A model generated the notes under the pieces. It was given only the letters and a program-made list of their open reading frames with translations. It did no database searches and was not told the origin of the DNA. Below, piece after piece: positions 22,701-35,800 of a stretch of DNA of 64,000 nucleotides (its first letter is position 1; every line of letters begins with the position of its first letter). Position numbers and translations under genes: made by a program. Source of the DNA: Casuarina equisetifolia (taxonomy: Eukaryota > Streptophyta > Magnoliopsida > Fagales > Casuarinaceae); the NCBI GenBank assembly GCA_028551475.1, contig CM052359.1:5457583-5521582 (forward strand), given 5' to 3'.

Positions 22701-25700
22701 CGGTATCCTTATTTCCAGGACTAACCAAAATCAATTATATGCATTATTATTGACCCATTATTGACACTTCATTTTGATTGTGTGAAGACCTCTCTAACAG
22801 TTTTGGCAACAGAAACCTCCAACATGCAAAAATGGTATTGTAGTTAGGGGAGGGCACCATAAAGCACTTCTTTCGTCTGGTGGCTCCAGTGATCCTCCCC
22901 AAAGAACCCACAAAAATTCAGATCTTTTCATGTCGATGTCACTCGCATGAACTTCAATGTCTTTAATGTACACTTCTATAACTCTTACAAATCCTGGATA
23001 TCATCCATTCATTACATTCATTGCTTCATCTGTCCCAGAATGAAGTTCATGTGATTATTCATTGCAACAAGTTCTGGGAATTTGTTTCTTTTGAATAGTC
23101 AAATGCCATCTAAATATCCATTTTTACCCAATCATGTTATTTAGAACAGACTGCAATGTGAGAGTGAGACAAAATATGTTTGTTCTCATAAAATTTTAGA
23201 ACCAGACATATTTTCTCCATTTCTTTTTCTTTCTCCTTTAACATCTGAAACTACAAAAAATTTCAAGTTCATCCAAGTATGACATGAGAAAATAACTAGA
23301 AAGCTTAGAGAGATGGCGAAAAATATGGGATGTACTAGTTTATTTGATCATTCTTTTATATCATTATAGCTAAGGACACTCAGCATCCAGTTGCCTCATG
23401 CATTAATCATCATTATCTAGTTGTATAATCAAGGCAGAACTCAAAACTATTTCCACAAATTAAATTTATCAATCTAAATGCAATTGCCTATTTCACAAGT
23501 GCATGCAGAAGTAAGAGTACCATACCATTAATCCTCGGTTGCGTGAGCGAGGAAGATCCTTAACATATTTTTCAAAAGCCTCTAACCTCACTTTCCCTTT
23601 GACTTCTATAGATTCAGACCACTTGATATTTGGCATCCTCTCACCGCTACACAGCAAAATCACTAGGGTTAACAATTAAAATCTTAGCCCTCGAGCATTA
23701 TACAAACATATTGGATGTTTTGTTTGGTCATAGTTTATCATCCCAAAATACTTGGGAATGATGATGATCTACAATGAATTGCTTGAGGTTTGAGTTCTAT
23801 ATTGCCTAATTGACTATTGTCTCATTAGGCAACCAAATTTATGCACATGGAAGTAAACTAACTTCCATAGCAATCAAATCAAATGAAAGCACAAGATTAG
23901 GTTAAATTAAACCATTGAGGACTCTGGGAAAGAATGAAAAAGGAAGGAAATGGAAGTAAACAAAACCAAGTTCATGGTATAACGCCTTAAGGTTTATTTC
24001 CTGCAAAGGACATGGTGTGTCTAGACAGTAAGCTAATAGAATAAAGCAATGTCACAAGAATCTATTAGCCTTCCAATGTTGGATACGTGAATTTTTCACA
24101 AGAAAGGTGTTTGCTTTTCAATGATGGAAAGAAGGCAGGCTTCCCGTAACTCCTAGGTGTGCGGAGAAACCTAAGTTGCTCAGAACTTTTTGAAAGTTAG
24201 CTTCTTTTCAAAAGAATAAAGGCATTTGTAGCTTAAAGATTTTCCCATCGGAAGAAAATCCTTTCCGGACAAGTGGGAAAGAATATCTCGCAGACTAGCA
24301 TCAGGGGGAACACACATTTGTCGAAGGAGTGGCAGTAATCTCATAAGAAAAATACAATCTTTGATGTTCAGACTTTCAGTTAAAGTTAATGCAGAAACAT
24401 AAGAACTTAAATCTTAACAGCTGGAAGTTGAATTGGACTTGTGGTAAGGATGTTAAACTGCACAAACAGAGAAACAGATTGGTATTGCAAAGAGATTTAG
24501 TGGAATACTATCAATAAGTTACTAGGAGCTAATCTTGTTGTAATTTTCTCTCAAAAGGAGGAGATTAAAGATTCTAATGAGATTTATAGGTTTTATTTCC
24601 TTAATTCCCTCTTCCCCCGTTTTACCATGGAACTGTTGTTATTTAGTAGGGATCCCCTTTATCTCCAACAGCAATCCCTATCAATAACAAAAATAATAAC
24701 AAGAAAGTTAACAAGAACAATGGCTTACAAATTCTCAATTAAAAGGAAAAATAATTGGTCATTTTATCACAGAAAGTCATAAAATAATTGAAGTCTCAAA
24801 GAAGCTGAATAGACCTCTTAAAGAAGGCAACTGCTAACACAGTCACAGATGAATTCAACAGAAGGGACCCATCCCAGAGCTTCTCCGCAACTGTGGGAGC
24901 TTCTTTTCTTACAGGCGATTTACTTTTTTTTCTGGAGTTTAAAGAACCCTGACTTAGATCATGCCTAATGCCCATGGTAGGCGGACAATCATCATTTTTA
25001 GGTCCAGTTTTTTCCATGAAGGAATGCTCAAAGCTCTCGACATCTGAACATTCTACTTGCTTGAGCGTTTGGAGATTGCCACCCCGGTGATCTCTATCAT
25101 TTTCATTTTTGTAATTATCAGACAAGCCAAGACCTAAAGAGCCACAGTGAAATTGTATATCATTTTGCATATGTGTGTCATTGTCACTTGGTTGGGCACA
25201 TGTAGAAGCCAAAGAAGAGCCTGTTCCAACAGTAGTAGTGTTAACATTTACTCCAGCGTAATTTGAAGTCTGACCACCACTTTGTTTCAAATCACAAGAA
25301 GTTCTGTCTAGACTTGCCTCAATGGAACTTACTTTTCCACTCAAATCAGAGGTAAGCCTGTCACTTGTAGTCAGACCACACTGCAAAAGCCCTGATGGTT
25401 TGAAACATTCAGACAGTGAATTGCAACCTTCCAGTGGTCGATTTTCTTTAACAAGATAACTCTTGCTTTTAGAATTCATTCCAGATTGAAAGCAAGAGTT
25501 CAACTTGGCCATTCCTTCAAGTTTACTAATTTTCAGAACAGGCATTTCTTTATGCTTTTCTGTATGAATGAACATGTCATCTGTCTTGGGCCACCTAGTT
25601 GACGCATTAAGGGTTTCTCCATCTGAAATCTGGCTCACTGGTGATCCTCCATAATGGACTGACTCGAGCAAAACATTTGAAGACGCATTGCTTAGTTTCT

Positions 25701-26061
25701 TCGCTCCAGCTTTGCCAAAGTCTACTTTACAAGTATTAAGAGTTCCTGAGAGATTATTCCGACCATCAAATTTACCGTTGTCAGATTGTTGCCTGAAGGT
25801 AGTGGATTCTGTAGATGGAGGTCTTTCGTTTGAGAACAACTCGAGAGAAGTTCCCTCTACATTTCTCTCAGCCAATAAACCAGTTTCATGTTGCAGGCTT
25901 GACTCTTCAGGAGAACTATGTTCATGATTTGATGGAGAAATTGAGTCCTCCCTATCCACAGCAATCAACTTCCTCTTTCTTGATGACTCCGTAGTTCCCG
26001 AGTGAGGAATCAGTACCTTGTTGTTCAAAGAAGTGCCCTGTAGACTTTTCAGTGGATGCAT
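19739..26061 (-). CDS. SPOC-domain nuclear protein (BYE1/DIDO/TFIIS-M-family-like), four coding exons
   Basis: Coding exons on the minus strand are 26061-24815, 23646-23526, 21335-21276 and 21133-19739, giving about 940 residues; phases agree at every junction. The SPOC domain, a protein-interaction fold of transcription and RNA-processing regulators, spans about residues 394-540. Its key parts are LWDGSLLLN, the FFKSGER junction between exons 1 and 2, IEVKGKVRLEAFEKYVKDLP, VISLCWKDG, and YICPRTETI to IGCVVWRR. The remaining C-terminus is long, disordered and Ser/Pro-rich, with two acidic DDDDLPEF and DEDDMPEW motifs. Plant relatives usually carry a TFIIS central domain N-terminal to SPOC. 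None was found on this strand up to 32.9 kb, so the protein is either a short form or the true 5' coding part is not recognised. The ATG at 26061 is the first in its frame after an in-frame TAA. Confidence 0.8.
21276..21335 (-). other. 60-bp internal exon of the SPOC gene
   Basis: This 20-codon exon (VISLCWKDGSSDTGLAGMKK) is too short to stand out as a frame. It is flanked by CATACTCAG and GTAAGC in minus orientation, keeps phase 0, and supplies the SPOC strand between GLM and VAKGYKDGERVG. Confidence 0.85.
21336..23525 (-). other. intron of the SPOC gene with a CCACC-rich patch
   Basis: This 2.2-kb intron contains a C-rich stretch (about 21650-21930, many ccacc/caccac) next to AT-rich DNA with ttttcggaaaa near 21495. 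That combination is often seen in small hAT-type elements, but no terminal repeats or target duplication could be shown. No exon fits here, because the SPOC sequence is continuous across the junction. Confidence 0.4.
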
Positions 26062-26218
26062 TTTCTGACCCGGAAAGCAAATGACCTCTTGTTTGTCATG
26101 CCACAGTTATAAGTCCAATCATCAAAAACCTGCAGTCCGCTCGTATGCTTTTGCATAAGACATCTGCAGTCATCATATAGAAACCCAATGAAGGCCAGTT
26201 GAACAAGAAAGTAATAGG

Positions 26219-26488
26219 TAACTTATTGCAACAGTCAACAGTTTCAAGTTTAACAAGTGGCATAAGTAACACGAATTAACTTCCATTTATACTTTCAGTT
26301 TCTCTTAAATAACGGGTTTCTAAGATCACAGAACCATATATCCATCTGCAGAATAACTTATTTTAACAGTCAACAGTTTCCAGTTTAACAGGTGGAATGA
26401 GAAACGCGAATCAACTTCCATTTATACTTTCAGTTTCTCTTAAGTAATGGGTTTCTAAGATCATAGAACCATATATCCAACTGCATAA
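26219..26488. repeat. 135-bp tandem duplication
   Basis: Units begin at 26219 and 26354, both starting taacttatt and containing cagtcaacagtttc, acttccatttatactttcag and gggtttctaagatca. They differ at scattered positions, so the duplication is fairly young but not recent. It lies in the presumed 5' intron of the SPOC gene. Confidence 0.85.
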
Positions 26489-27616
26489 AGCAAATAATCC
26501 TTGAGAACAAATAGCGTTTATTAGCAAATTTTTGAAGCGTTAACGCTTTCCAACCCTCAAAGTGCAACAACGCAATATGCAGTTGCTCACACAGAAAAAA
26601 AAAAAAAAAAAGCAAATCAAACTCTTTACCATCATTCCCTGGCAGTAAGCATAAACAAAGAAATTTGGGACTTGGGACTTCAGCTTTCACTTCTGATACT
26701 TTCCAGCATCCTAATAAGGAGCATCATCACTGTATCATCACTATATCATCACCGATTCTCAGTCGCCTATACAAACCAAAATACTTTCAATACAAGTTTT
26801 GTATAGAGAGTGGGACCACCCAGACAGTAGAGGTGAATTTGGACTGCATTCTTGAAGCCTTTCGAAGAGTAGTTAATTCATTTATTTCGTTTTGCATATT
26901 TTATTTAGGCCGCGACAGAAATTCTCTATCTTACTCTTAAAGGAACGAATCTAGATAGTATATACTTGACTTCACCAAAAATGCATTGGTTCTCGGTGGT
27001 GTCCACTACAAACAGTTGTCTTGGCATGTGTTGGTCATAGATCTCTGTTTGAGCAGCTCTTAACTTTCTTGAAAAATCGCTTGTGGTCCTTCATATTGTC
27101 AGTCAAGTCTACAAGCATTCCTAGGATCACTTTTTCGAGTTCTATGGGCAAGTAGAATATCTCCCAGATTGAAATTTCAGTTCCCGACCTAATTGCACAA
27201 ACAATGATATCTTTAGTCAGTCAAAGTTACTTTTACTTGATTGATAGACAATAAATGAGATCTACTCCAGGCAGGCTTTGCACTAGCAGCAGTAAGTGTG
27301 CATGTACAAACGAAGCAGCGAAGAATCACTCCTTAGTTTGCTTCTTCTACTTGTGAGGTTATTACTAAGTCCTTCCCACCATTTGTACATCTCATAATGA
27401 GTTTTGGGATGAAAGCTACGTACAATTTTAGTTCTGCCGCCCTTGGACATTTATGGTATTGGTATAGTGCTAATAATCCCCATTATTCTTCGTCCTTGCT
27501 GTGCATTTTGGTGCATCAGATTTACTTTTCGTGGGGTCAGCCCCCTCGTGACTCAGCCCAAGGAGGGACGATTTGGTTGATAGGATAGAAAACCATGGTT
27601 CCTTATTCTTCCATAC

Positions 27617-27647
<31 letters not shown>

Positions 27648-27654
27648 TGTGTGT
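27617..27654. repeat. compound (CT)n(GT)n microsatellite
   Basis: About 7 CT units run directly into about 12 GT units. Confidence 0.95.
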
Positions 27655-29293
27655 CACATCTACAAATGATTTTCCCTCCCTAGTTGTTCCGAGGAAAGTG
27701 CTCTTATGCCGAAATAAACATAATTAATTTGGTTCCAAATAGAATAAACTCCACAAACCAAAGCCAAGTGCAAAGATGCCTTCGGCTCAAATACAGTCAG
27801 TTGCCCAGATTCGCCAGGTCTCCAAAAAGTCCAGCACGTGTTTCGGTGGTTTCCCTGAGTTGAACCATTCTCAACGTCCATGTCCACATCTATCAGCTGT
27901 TTCTATATTGACTTTTGTTAATATCAGATGGATTGGGGCAATTTAAAGAGACAATGACGTAGGTCTGGGGGACTTTGTTGTACTGTTTATGACATGTTCA
28001 AATGGATTTCCTATTAAGAAATAGAATTTTGACTTTGGCATAATATTAGGGAGTTAACGATGTGACTGTTGTATTCCCAAATTGATCACTCTTTAATGGA
28101 ATGGAGGTCCCTAATGGAGCTTTTGAAATAAACATTTTTTTCGCTATGTCATCTTTTTCAGTTTGCAATCATACTCCCTTTTATATAAATCTCGTTTTAT
28201 TGAAATGTTTCCTCACTTGACATTGCAAAGGGGAGTTTTGCTTACTGAAAGAAGACTTCCTCTTACACAAGGCTCCTCGAGGAAATACTATTCTAAAACA
28301 TCTTCTGAAACTTATATAATAAATTTGCAAGCTTTTTGTCATTACCACGACATATTTGGTCCCTATGATCTTTTTGATGATTACCAACTCCTGTTTGAGG
28401 GTTTTTAAAGGATGCCTCCTAAAAGTTATTATCACTATGTATGATCCTCCCATTTCTGTTGCGCTCAAGTGACAAGTTAACATGCATGATATCTTTTTAT
28501 CTGGAGTAGGCAGAAGCTTTCTATACCTTTGGTTTTGATTTACACTGCAATATTGAATTGTTTTAGTTGCCCACAAAATACTAACTATTTAACAGTTCTA
28601 ATACTATGGCATGTTTTGTGCAACTATATTTATAATGAAACTTATACCTTCTAAAACACATTATTTGTGCCAGTTATTGGCTGTTAAATCACTCTTACTA
28701 CTATCATAGTCAGAAGAGCCTAAAGGTGGTCCCTCTCAGATTGAGGATTGCTGTTAACGATGCTTTGGATTTGAAAACCAAAAGTGACAAATAAGTTGAA
28801 GACAATCCTAGCAATTGCGACAGTTTATGTCATATGACATATGCTTGAAGATTTATTTCTATTTTGGCGGCTAAGATCCAAAGTGAATATACTCCAAGTG
28901 CGCTAGGCTTCAATTATTCTGCTAGGAGATCGCATCTAATGGAAGATTTGATATGCATATAATCGGGTTTATGGTTAGTATAAAGCTCTAACTTATCTTT
29001 GAAGAATATTCAGTAGGGTTATTGTCGAATAGATTGTGAACAAGACTATTATATAAGAAGTATCTTTCACAATTTTGACAAATTGCCCATATCCCTTAGT
29101 TTAAACTTTGTACTCGATAAAAAAATCGAATTTTTAATCTTGCCATTGAGGACTTGAGTTTGATATATGACAGACAGATCATTCCTAGTCCACATAAGAC
29201 AAATGAGTACGTGTATTCAAGATACTAGCCATCATATCACGTGTTGTATGTATATATAAAAAACAAAAAACAAAAAAAAACAAAAGGACATAA

Positions 29294-29352
29294 AAGAAAG
29301 AAAGAAAGAAAGAAAGAAAAGAAAGAAAAGAAAGAAAAGAAAGAAAGAAAGA
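29294..29352. repeat. (GAAA)n microsatellite
   Basis: GAAA repeats with a few extra A bases; a GA run follows at about 29390-29404. The long minus-strand frame over it is a low-complexity artefact. Confidence 0.95.
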
Positions 29353-31581
29353 ATAATGGAATCTATTGGCCAACATATTTTTTAAACGAGAGAGAGAGAG
29401 AGAAAAAAGGCAAGTTGCAAAAGATTTAGAAACAAAAGAAAATGAAGAAAACAAGTATGCCTCCACCCCTTCATGGTTGCAATGGGGGACAGCAACCTTG
29501 CCAAAAGTAGATGGGGGTGTCTCCACTCCCATTATTATAAGGTAGCTGTGATACCCATTTTGCCATTTAGAGACGATTAGGTGAACTATCTCCTTTACTA
29601 ATATTATTGTGAATTTGTTGTGTAAGCTGCCCTTTCTAGAAGGATTTAACACGCAAGTTGTTCTTTCAACTAAAGATGGTTGTATGGTCCAACTTAGCAA
29701 AGGTTGCATAAGTTATGCCCTTTTTTCGGATGAGGCATCGTCTCCTCCCTCCTTTTCCTCTCACCTTTACAAGTTTAAAGGTCATTTTATCATACTTTTA
29801 ATAATGAATGGCCTTTAATATATCATTATTTCATGTCTTATGTGGAGATGTCAGTTCAATAATCAAATGTTCGAAATCTGGATTTGGAATGATAAAATTA
29901 GAACGAAAAATTTATATTTGTCATAAGAACAAAACTCATGAAGTATGTGACAGTTTTTCGAAAAAGTTCATACAAGTTTCTCTAGAGCTGATGATATGTT
30001 TAGATGCATCAAAACTTGCTTAGCGTTTAGGTCTGATATAAAACACTGTTTTGAAAAGACACTTCTAATCACTTCATGTTCTTTTTAAGGCTACAGTATA
30101 GTATGGCTAAAATTAGTAAGACTATCCCAAATAGATAAATTATTAATAAGATGCTTTTTACCAAACCGCCAATAGAAAAGAAAACAATGATTTTAAGAAC
30201 TATAAGGAATTGTCTTCACTTTGAGCTTAGGCCTATCTCAACAATGTCTAGTTGGCCATGTCAAACAAGCCTACTCTAAGCATGCTGTTGCTAATCCTCC
30301 TTCATGCATAATAACCATCGATCAAACACCAAACCTTTGAATTTGATTGACACATAATTGGAAAGGTAATTGTAACCCTGATGATAAAAGTTGAAATAAT
30401 TAAGGAGATCAACAGTTTGAAAAACAGCATTAGGTGTATTCCTGTTCAAATGATTGCTCAAAGTGCTAACCAGATTACTTTGACTTTCTTCTTTAAGTGT
30501 TGCTCAAGTGATACATGAAATGGTGTTACACAACCAACCTATGATGAGTCACACTGATTTTAGTCGGTTTCAGTCGTAATTATTGAGCAATCTTTCCCCC
30601 TAAAATGGCAACAAAGGAAAAACCACTTTCAAGACAATCTATTCAAGTATGTATGCAGAAATTAGCAGGTCAAGTAAAAACTTTCGTGAGTTTTGTTGAA
30701 AATTAGTCTGTTTTGAGGCTGTAAGAATTTTCTAGAATGCGTTTGATAGGAATCAATTTTTTTCTTTTCCCCCCTATCCCGTATAAGTCTTATCCAGTTT
30801 TGTCATGTTCTCTTGGAATGGACATCGAAGGAACTCGTTGTTAAAGGAAAGGCTAAGGACGAAACCAACTGGATTTTCAGCTTAAATGTTTAGGTAATTC
30901 TAGTTGCCAGTATTGGCCAATATTTTACCCAGTAACTTATTATTTTAGGTTTCTTTAGTAGTCTACTTATAATTCTTGGTCAATTTGCAAGCAGGATGCT
31001 TTTAAGAAGTGCATATTGCTGAGTCCTGGTAATAAATTAAGTAGGAAATCCAGAAAGTGAAGAAAGATGAAGCGTTATTAGCTCCTCGTAATGAATTGGT
31101 AGATGCCAGACTCTGGATGCGTAGTACCCTGTTAAGGTTGATTCCTAAGAGCCTAGGTCTTTTTCTGATAGGAACCCCTAAATGTGATGCTTAGGTTTCT
31201 CCCCATCTTCTTTTCCTCTACTTGTTGCATATTACATTCAAATTAGCACTCCAGTCCACGACTGCAACGAAAATCTAACTTTTCTAGGTTCTCATTTTTT
31301 TTTTAATAAGTTAATTTAGAACACTTCTACTGAATTGATATTGGAGAGACTGAGCTTCGGCATTCTGTTCAGAAAGAATCAAGGACATTATTAAGATGAG
31401 TTGACAACAAATGTACCTGGCTATTGGCTTTGACTGCTATAGGATATAACATCTGAAAAAAGAGAGTAATTGCACATTTAGAGAACAGTATACTGCTGCT
31501 GCTAGCTCACTAATGAAAAAACTGTAGATAATAGAGCAAAAGTCCTATACCTGAAGGACGGTATCCTGACTCTTGTATGTC

Positions 31582-31614
<33 letters not shown>

Positions 31615-32694
31615 TCCTCTATTTAAAAGAATTGATCCCTGGCCTTTTGTCCCAAGCATGCATACTACTGGAATGTCAATAAGACTGGGGAAAGGGGAAT
31701 GAGAAGGTGCTAGAGATTCTTTCTCTTTGTACTGTGGACTAATGCATGTATTGGGTTTACTAGTTGATCTTGTTATTCAAAGTCCAAAACAGAAGGGCAA
31801 GAACAAAAGTAGTTAAACGAAGAAGGATACTGAAACAAAGAACTGTTTATCAATGTAAGAATATGATAACATGATGACGGCTAAGCTCATATGTAAGGCA
31901 ATATAAAATACTTATATCCATCATTGCAGGCATGCATTCGGATATAAAATAGAAGTGCTTTCTTTACCAGTTAAAACCAGTTGAAAATTACTTGATCTGC
32001 TAACCGAAGATATGGAAAATATGTCCTTCAATACTGCCTATACGAATGCCTTTTCTATCTTGCTTGAATAATTCTGGTTTAAAAAAGGCAAAATCGACAA
32101 AAGTGGAGGAGACGCAGGATTCTTTATCAAAGATGGTTTTCCATTGTCCTTCAAATGAGAGAGAAGGGAAGAATAGCTATCTTCAAAACAAATTCATTAT
32201 GTCAAAGAATGTGGGAAAGCAACCTAAAACAGCACGAAATCTTTCTGCATGGAATTTTAGCCATTAAGTTCATAACATCTGCCCGCCAAAAACTACGAGT
32301 TAGTACAAATTGGTTCTGATCACTGAATTAAAACACCCACAGGTTTACATTGTAGAGGTTAGAGTTCTTTCACCCGATGATGACTGTGAAACAAAAACTT
32401 TTCCGAACAAAATTGAGTTTTTCAAGCATTTAACAACGCAATTGTTGAAGCGAAGCCCGTGAAAGATTCTCAGATTCTCCCCCTATCTTAAAATTCAATG
32501 ATTTAGGCACATGAAACCAGCCTTTCGTAAGGGTTTCACAAGAATGATGGTCAAATACGGATCTGGAGCAAATGCCTCCATTATGAAAACGAAAAACCAG
32601 GAAATGCAGCAAATAAACCAAAAAGCAGTAGAGGCATGTTAAGATCTTGGAATCGAAATCGCTGGTGTATTCGAGAAAATTCAGAAGCTGTTAC

Positions 32695-32860
32695 CTGGGA
32701 TTCGAAATTTCTCCTCGGAGATATCATCTCAGGGCTCCGTATATCGTATGAGGGCTCCGTACTGACGGTTTAGCTGTGCAGTACTAATTCGGATTAGCCT
32801 TAGCCCCTGCTTTTGGTACTTGTCGGTGTTGTGGGGACGCTAGCACTTCCCTCCCCGTCT
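32695..32860 (-). other. candidate non-coding first exon of the SPOC gene
   Basis: On the minus strand a mixed-composition segment ends in GAATCCCAG/GTAACAG, a strong donor at 32695/32694. The next strong coding exon on that strand is the SPOC gene, 6.5 kb downstream. The 5' limit is unknown and the link is inferred from order and orientation only. Confidence 0.35.
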
Positions 32861-35800
32861 TTTCAGTTTACTGGCGGGCTGTTGGAGATTTTACAAAAAA
32901 GACATAAAAACGAAAAGAAGTAAAAACTGAATTTAAGAGTATTCAATAAATTAATATGAAGAATTTTTTCAATGTAAAATATATAACAGAAAAAATATTT
33001 TCTTAATATTTCTAGGAAATTAAAATGTTCTAAAATAAATTTATTCAAAAATTTAGGTAATTAATCCATAAAATACATTTGAATTATTTGAATATAATTT
33101 TGATCTTGTCTAAGTAGTTGTAGAAAGCTTATTTGAAAAACTATATGAATATTAATTTTAAAATATATAATTTTGTGTCAACGTAAAAACTATTAAATAC
33201 CATAAAATTTAATGATTATTATGAGGCAAATAAATATTCAAGCATTCTTTTTAAATGTTCTAACTCCAAAACTGATGTGCTGTACAATATATTAAAGGTC
33301 CTATTTTTGACAAAATTGAGATAGTAAGACAATATTGATCATACATCTAAACTCATGTACTTAGATATTAAATTTGAGATAAAAAGATTTCAAGCCCTAT
33401 TATCTTATTACTAAGTTAGCAAGTAATTGGCTTTTTTTTTACCAAGTGACCACACATGTTTGAAATCTGGTTCATGCAACAATAAAACATCATAATTGTG
33501 TCAAAATCTAGACAGCAAGACTATATCGCTATAAATGTTTAAATTCAAATCCATGCGTTGTGAAATACAATTAATGTTTGATTCATTGGTTGTTTTGGTT
33601 TCAATTGTTGTGATCTGTTTGCTATATATGGAAAAGATAAAACCAGCCCAAAAACGCAAGTTTTGAAGGGTTGATATGCTGAAAACACTCAGGAGAAGTG
33701 GGCAGCATGTTAACATTATAACTCAAAATGAGGACATTTTGAGCCGTCTCTTATTACCTACGATTTTATCCTCTCTCTTACTCCTTTCCCTTGTTTTCTC
33801 CCATTACTTTCGCAGTTCAAAATCCGATCAAATCAAGTAGGATTCTTGACAGATTTCAGAATGAAATATGGCAGATTTTGCAAGAATGAGGAAATGTATC
33901 TTTCCATCATATTATCTTTTAAAATCTCTATATATTTGTGACGAATAGTGCATGAAGAACATGAAAAAGAATTTTCTCTTGTTTACAAACTTCACAAATT
34001 AGTTCAATTGTTTTACCATTTAGGTGAACCAATAAAGGGATTCAATTAGGTTGGAAAATTGGACTATGAATTGTATTCTTAAATCTATTATTATCAACTA
34101 ATTCAATCACTAAGTTATTAAATTTTATATTCACAAACAATAAAGTTTTACAAATCCCTTGAGATACAACCAATATCAAACCATGCAACCCACTAGCCAT
34201 AGAACTTAGGAAAATAGTAATGTGAATAGAAAACTCAAATCTCTAATTTAGGCTCTTCACTCAAAATTCCTAAATGTGATCCCTTTTTGATTTAAAGTAA
34301 CAATTTACTCTGATATATTACTTATATATATATTACCCACTTACACACCATCAAGACATTTGAAATCTCTTGATCCTAATCAGAATTTGCTTACTACTAA
34401 ATGTTTTCTTTTTTAATGATACAACATATATATCTAACTCACACATATAGGACGTTGGTCTTCAGACTTGACAGTTGAAATCGTATTAGTTCATCATTAA
34501 ACTAACTATATTTGCATGCCAAGAAACCCATCATACTCATTTAGAATTTTTGAGTTCATGTTGCATAAGCTCAAAAATTCTTTGCATAGATAGTCATTAA
34601 CAACACAAAAATGATATCATGAAAACTTAACAAATAAATTTTTATTTTATTTTATATAACAAACAATGTCTATTCACTTTTCCTTTCTCTTAGTGCTTGT
34701 TTTAAATTATGCAAGGCTTTTGAGAGTTTGTAAACTTGACTAGATAAGTTTAGGTCCTCAAAACTAGATGGTTATTCTATGTAAATTTTTTATTTTTATA
34801 ATTTAAAATTTTCATAATATGCCAAAAGCTAATAGCATTCTAATAGTTTCTAATTGTGTTATAGTTACACATGTTTTATCATAATATATCCTCTTTTTCT
34901 TAATTATAAGCTTGTGTTACTAGTCTTACCTTGTTTCTACGAATGATACCATTTCATCCATTTTATTTCTAAAAACCATTTAGTTCTTATAATAGAATAA
35001 AAAAATGTGATGTTTTAGGGTAGAATGTTTTAGTAAGGAAGTCAAAGGTTTAACTAAAAATCCCAAGGATTGAGAAGTTTAACTATAAATAGAAACTTGA
35101 CTTATGAACAAAGTAGAAAAAATGAGAAAAAAAATGCATTGCACATTCTAAAGTATATAATTTTAAGTTTTAAAGGTGATAAAAGTATCCCAAGAAGAGA
35201 GTTGAATTAGGATTCTATAAAGAGATTAGAGTTTTTTTTTGAATTAGAACAATTTAATGTCCTATGTGATCAAATTTAGATGCACAATCTATTTTCTAAT
35301 GACACTTGGTTGTTTATGTGATCCTTGAATAACTTGCTAATTAAACCTGAAATCAGTAAACAAAGCTATTGCAAGTTAACTAATTAATCAAAATCTAACA
35401 ATAAACGGATATATTTCATGCAGATTTAAATGATACAGTTTCAATCCACATAAATAGCATATCACAGAGGAAAAGATGCGCAACATATTTAAGTGTTTTG
35501 ACTAAACCTTTTAGCACCTACTTCCACCATTCCACTAACTAAACCAATAATATATTCCTCTTGATAAATCTCACTTGATTTACGTGGATTTATCCAATCT
35601 CTTGACACAGTTTTTCTCTTCCAACAAATCTACCCAACACGTGTTGTTAGCATGGAGTGAATTTTGGCCAAGCTAAGGAAACAACAATCCTAACCCCACA
35701 AGAGACTTGGGATTTTTCTATCAAAATCTCAATGCATCCCATTTTTGAGCGAGGCATTTTTTACCATTTAATATTTGGTAAATTGTTGATTTCCTACTAA

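Larger units (their letters stand above)
26062..32694 (-). other. probable long 5' intron of the SPOC gene (plus a short 5' UTR segment)
   Basis: If the first exon is the one ending at 32695, this is mostly one 6.5-kb intron with its acceptor at GCAG/GTTTTTGATG (exon start 26129, minus). The 26129-26062 leader would then carry two short upstream frames; the second overlaps the ATG at 26061. The stretch holds a 135-bp tandem duplication (26219-26488), microsatellites at 27617-27654 and 29294-29352, and frames of up to 174 codons that show no family motifs. No TFIIS central domain was found on the minus strand. Confidence 0.4.

Noticed and set aside
27660..27887. 75-codon frame (-) starting MDMDVENG
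   Set aside because: No homology recognised, no splice sites that join it to the SPOC gene in frame.
28181..28576. 131-codon frame (-), with an opposing 81-codon frame
   Set aside because: No recognisable motif or splice context; it lies in the presumed 5' intron of the SPOC gene.
29185..29709. 174-codon frame (-)
   Set aside because: Its length is due to a (GAAA)n/(GA)n microsatellite read as Ser/Leu/Phe repeats; no family features.
32046..32267. 73-codon Lys/Ser-rich frame (+)
   Set aside because: Composition looks protein-like, but no start context, splice partner or family resemblance could be found.
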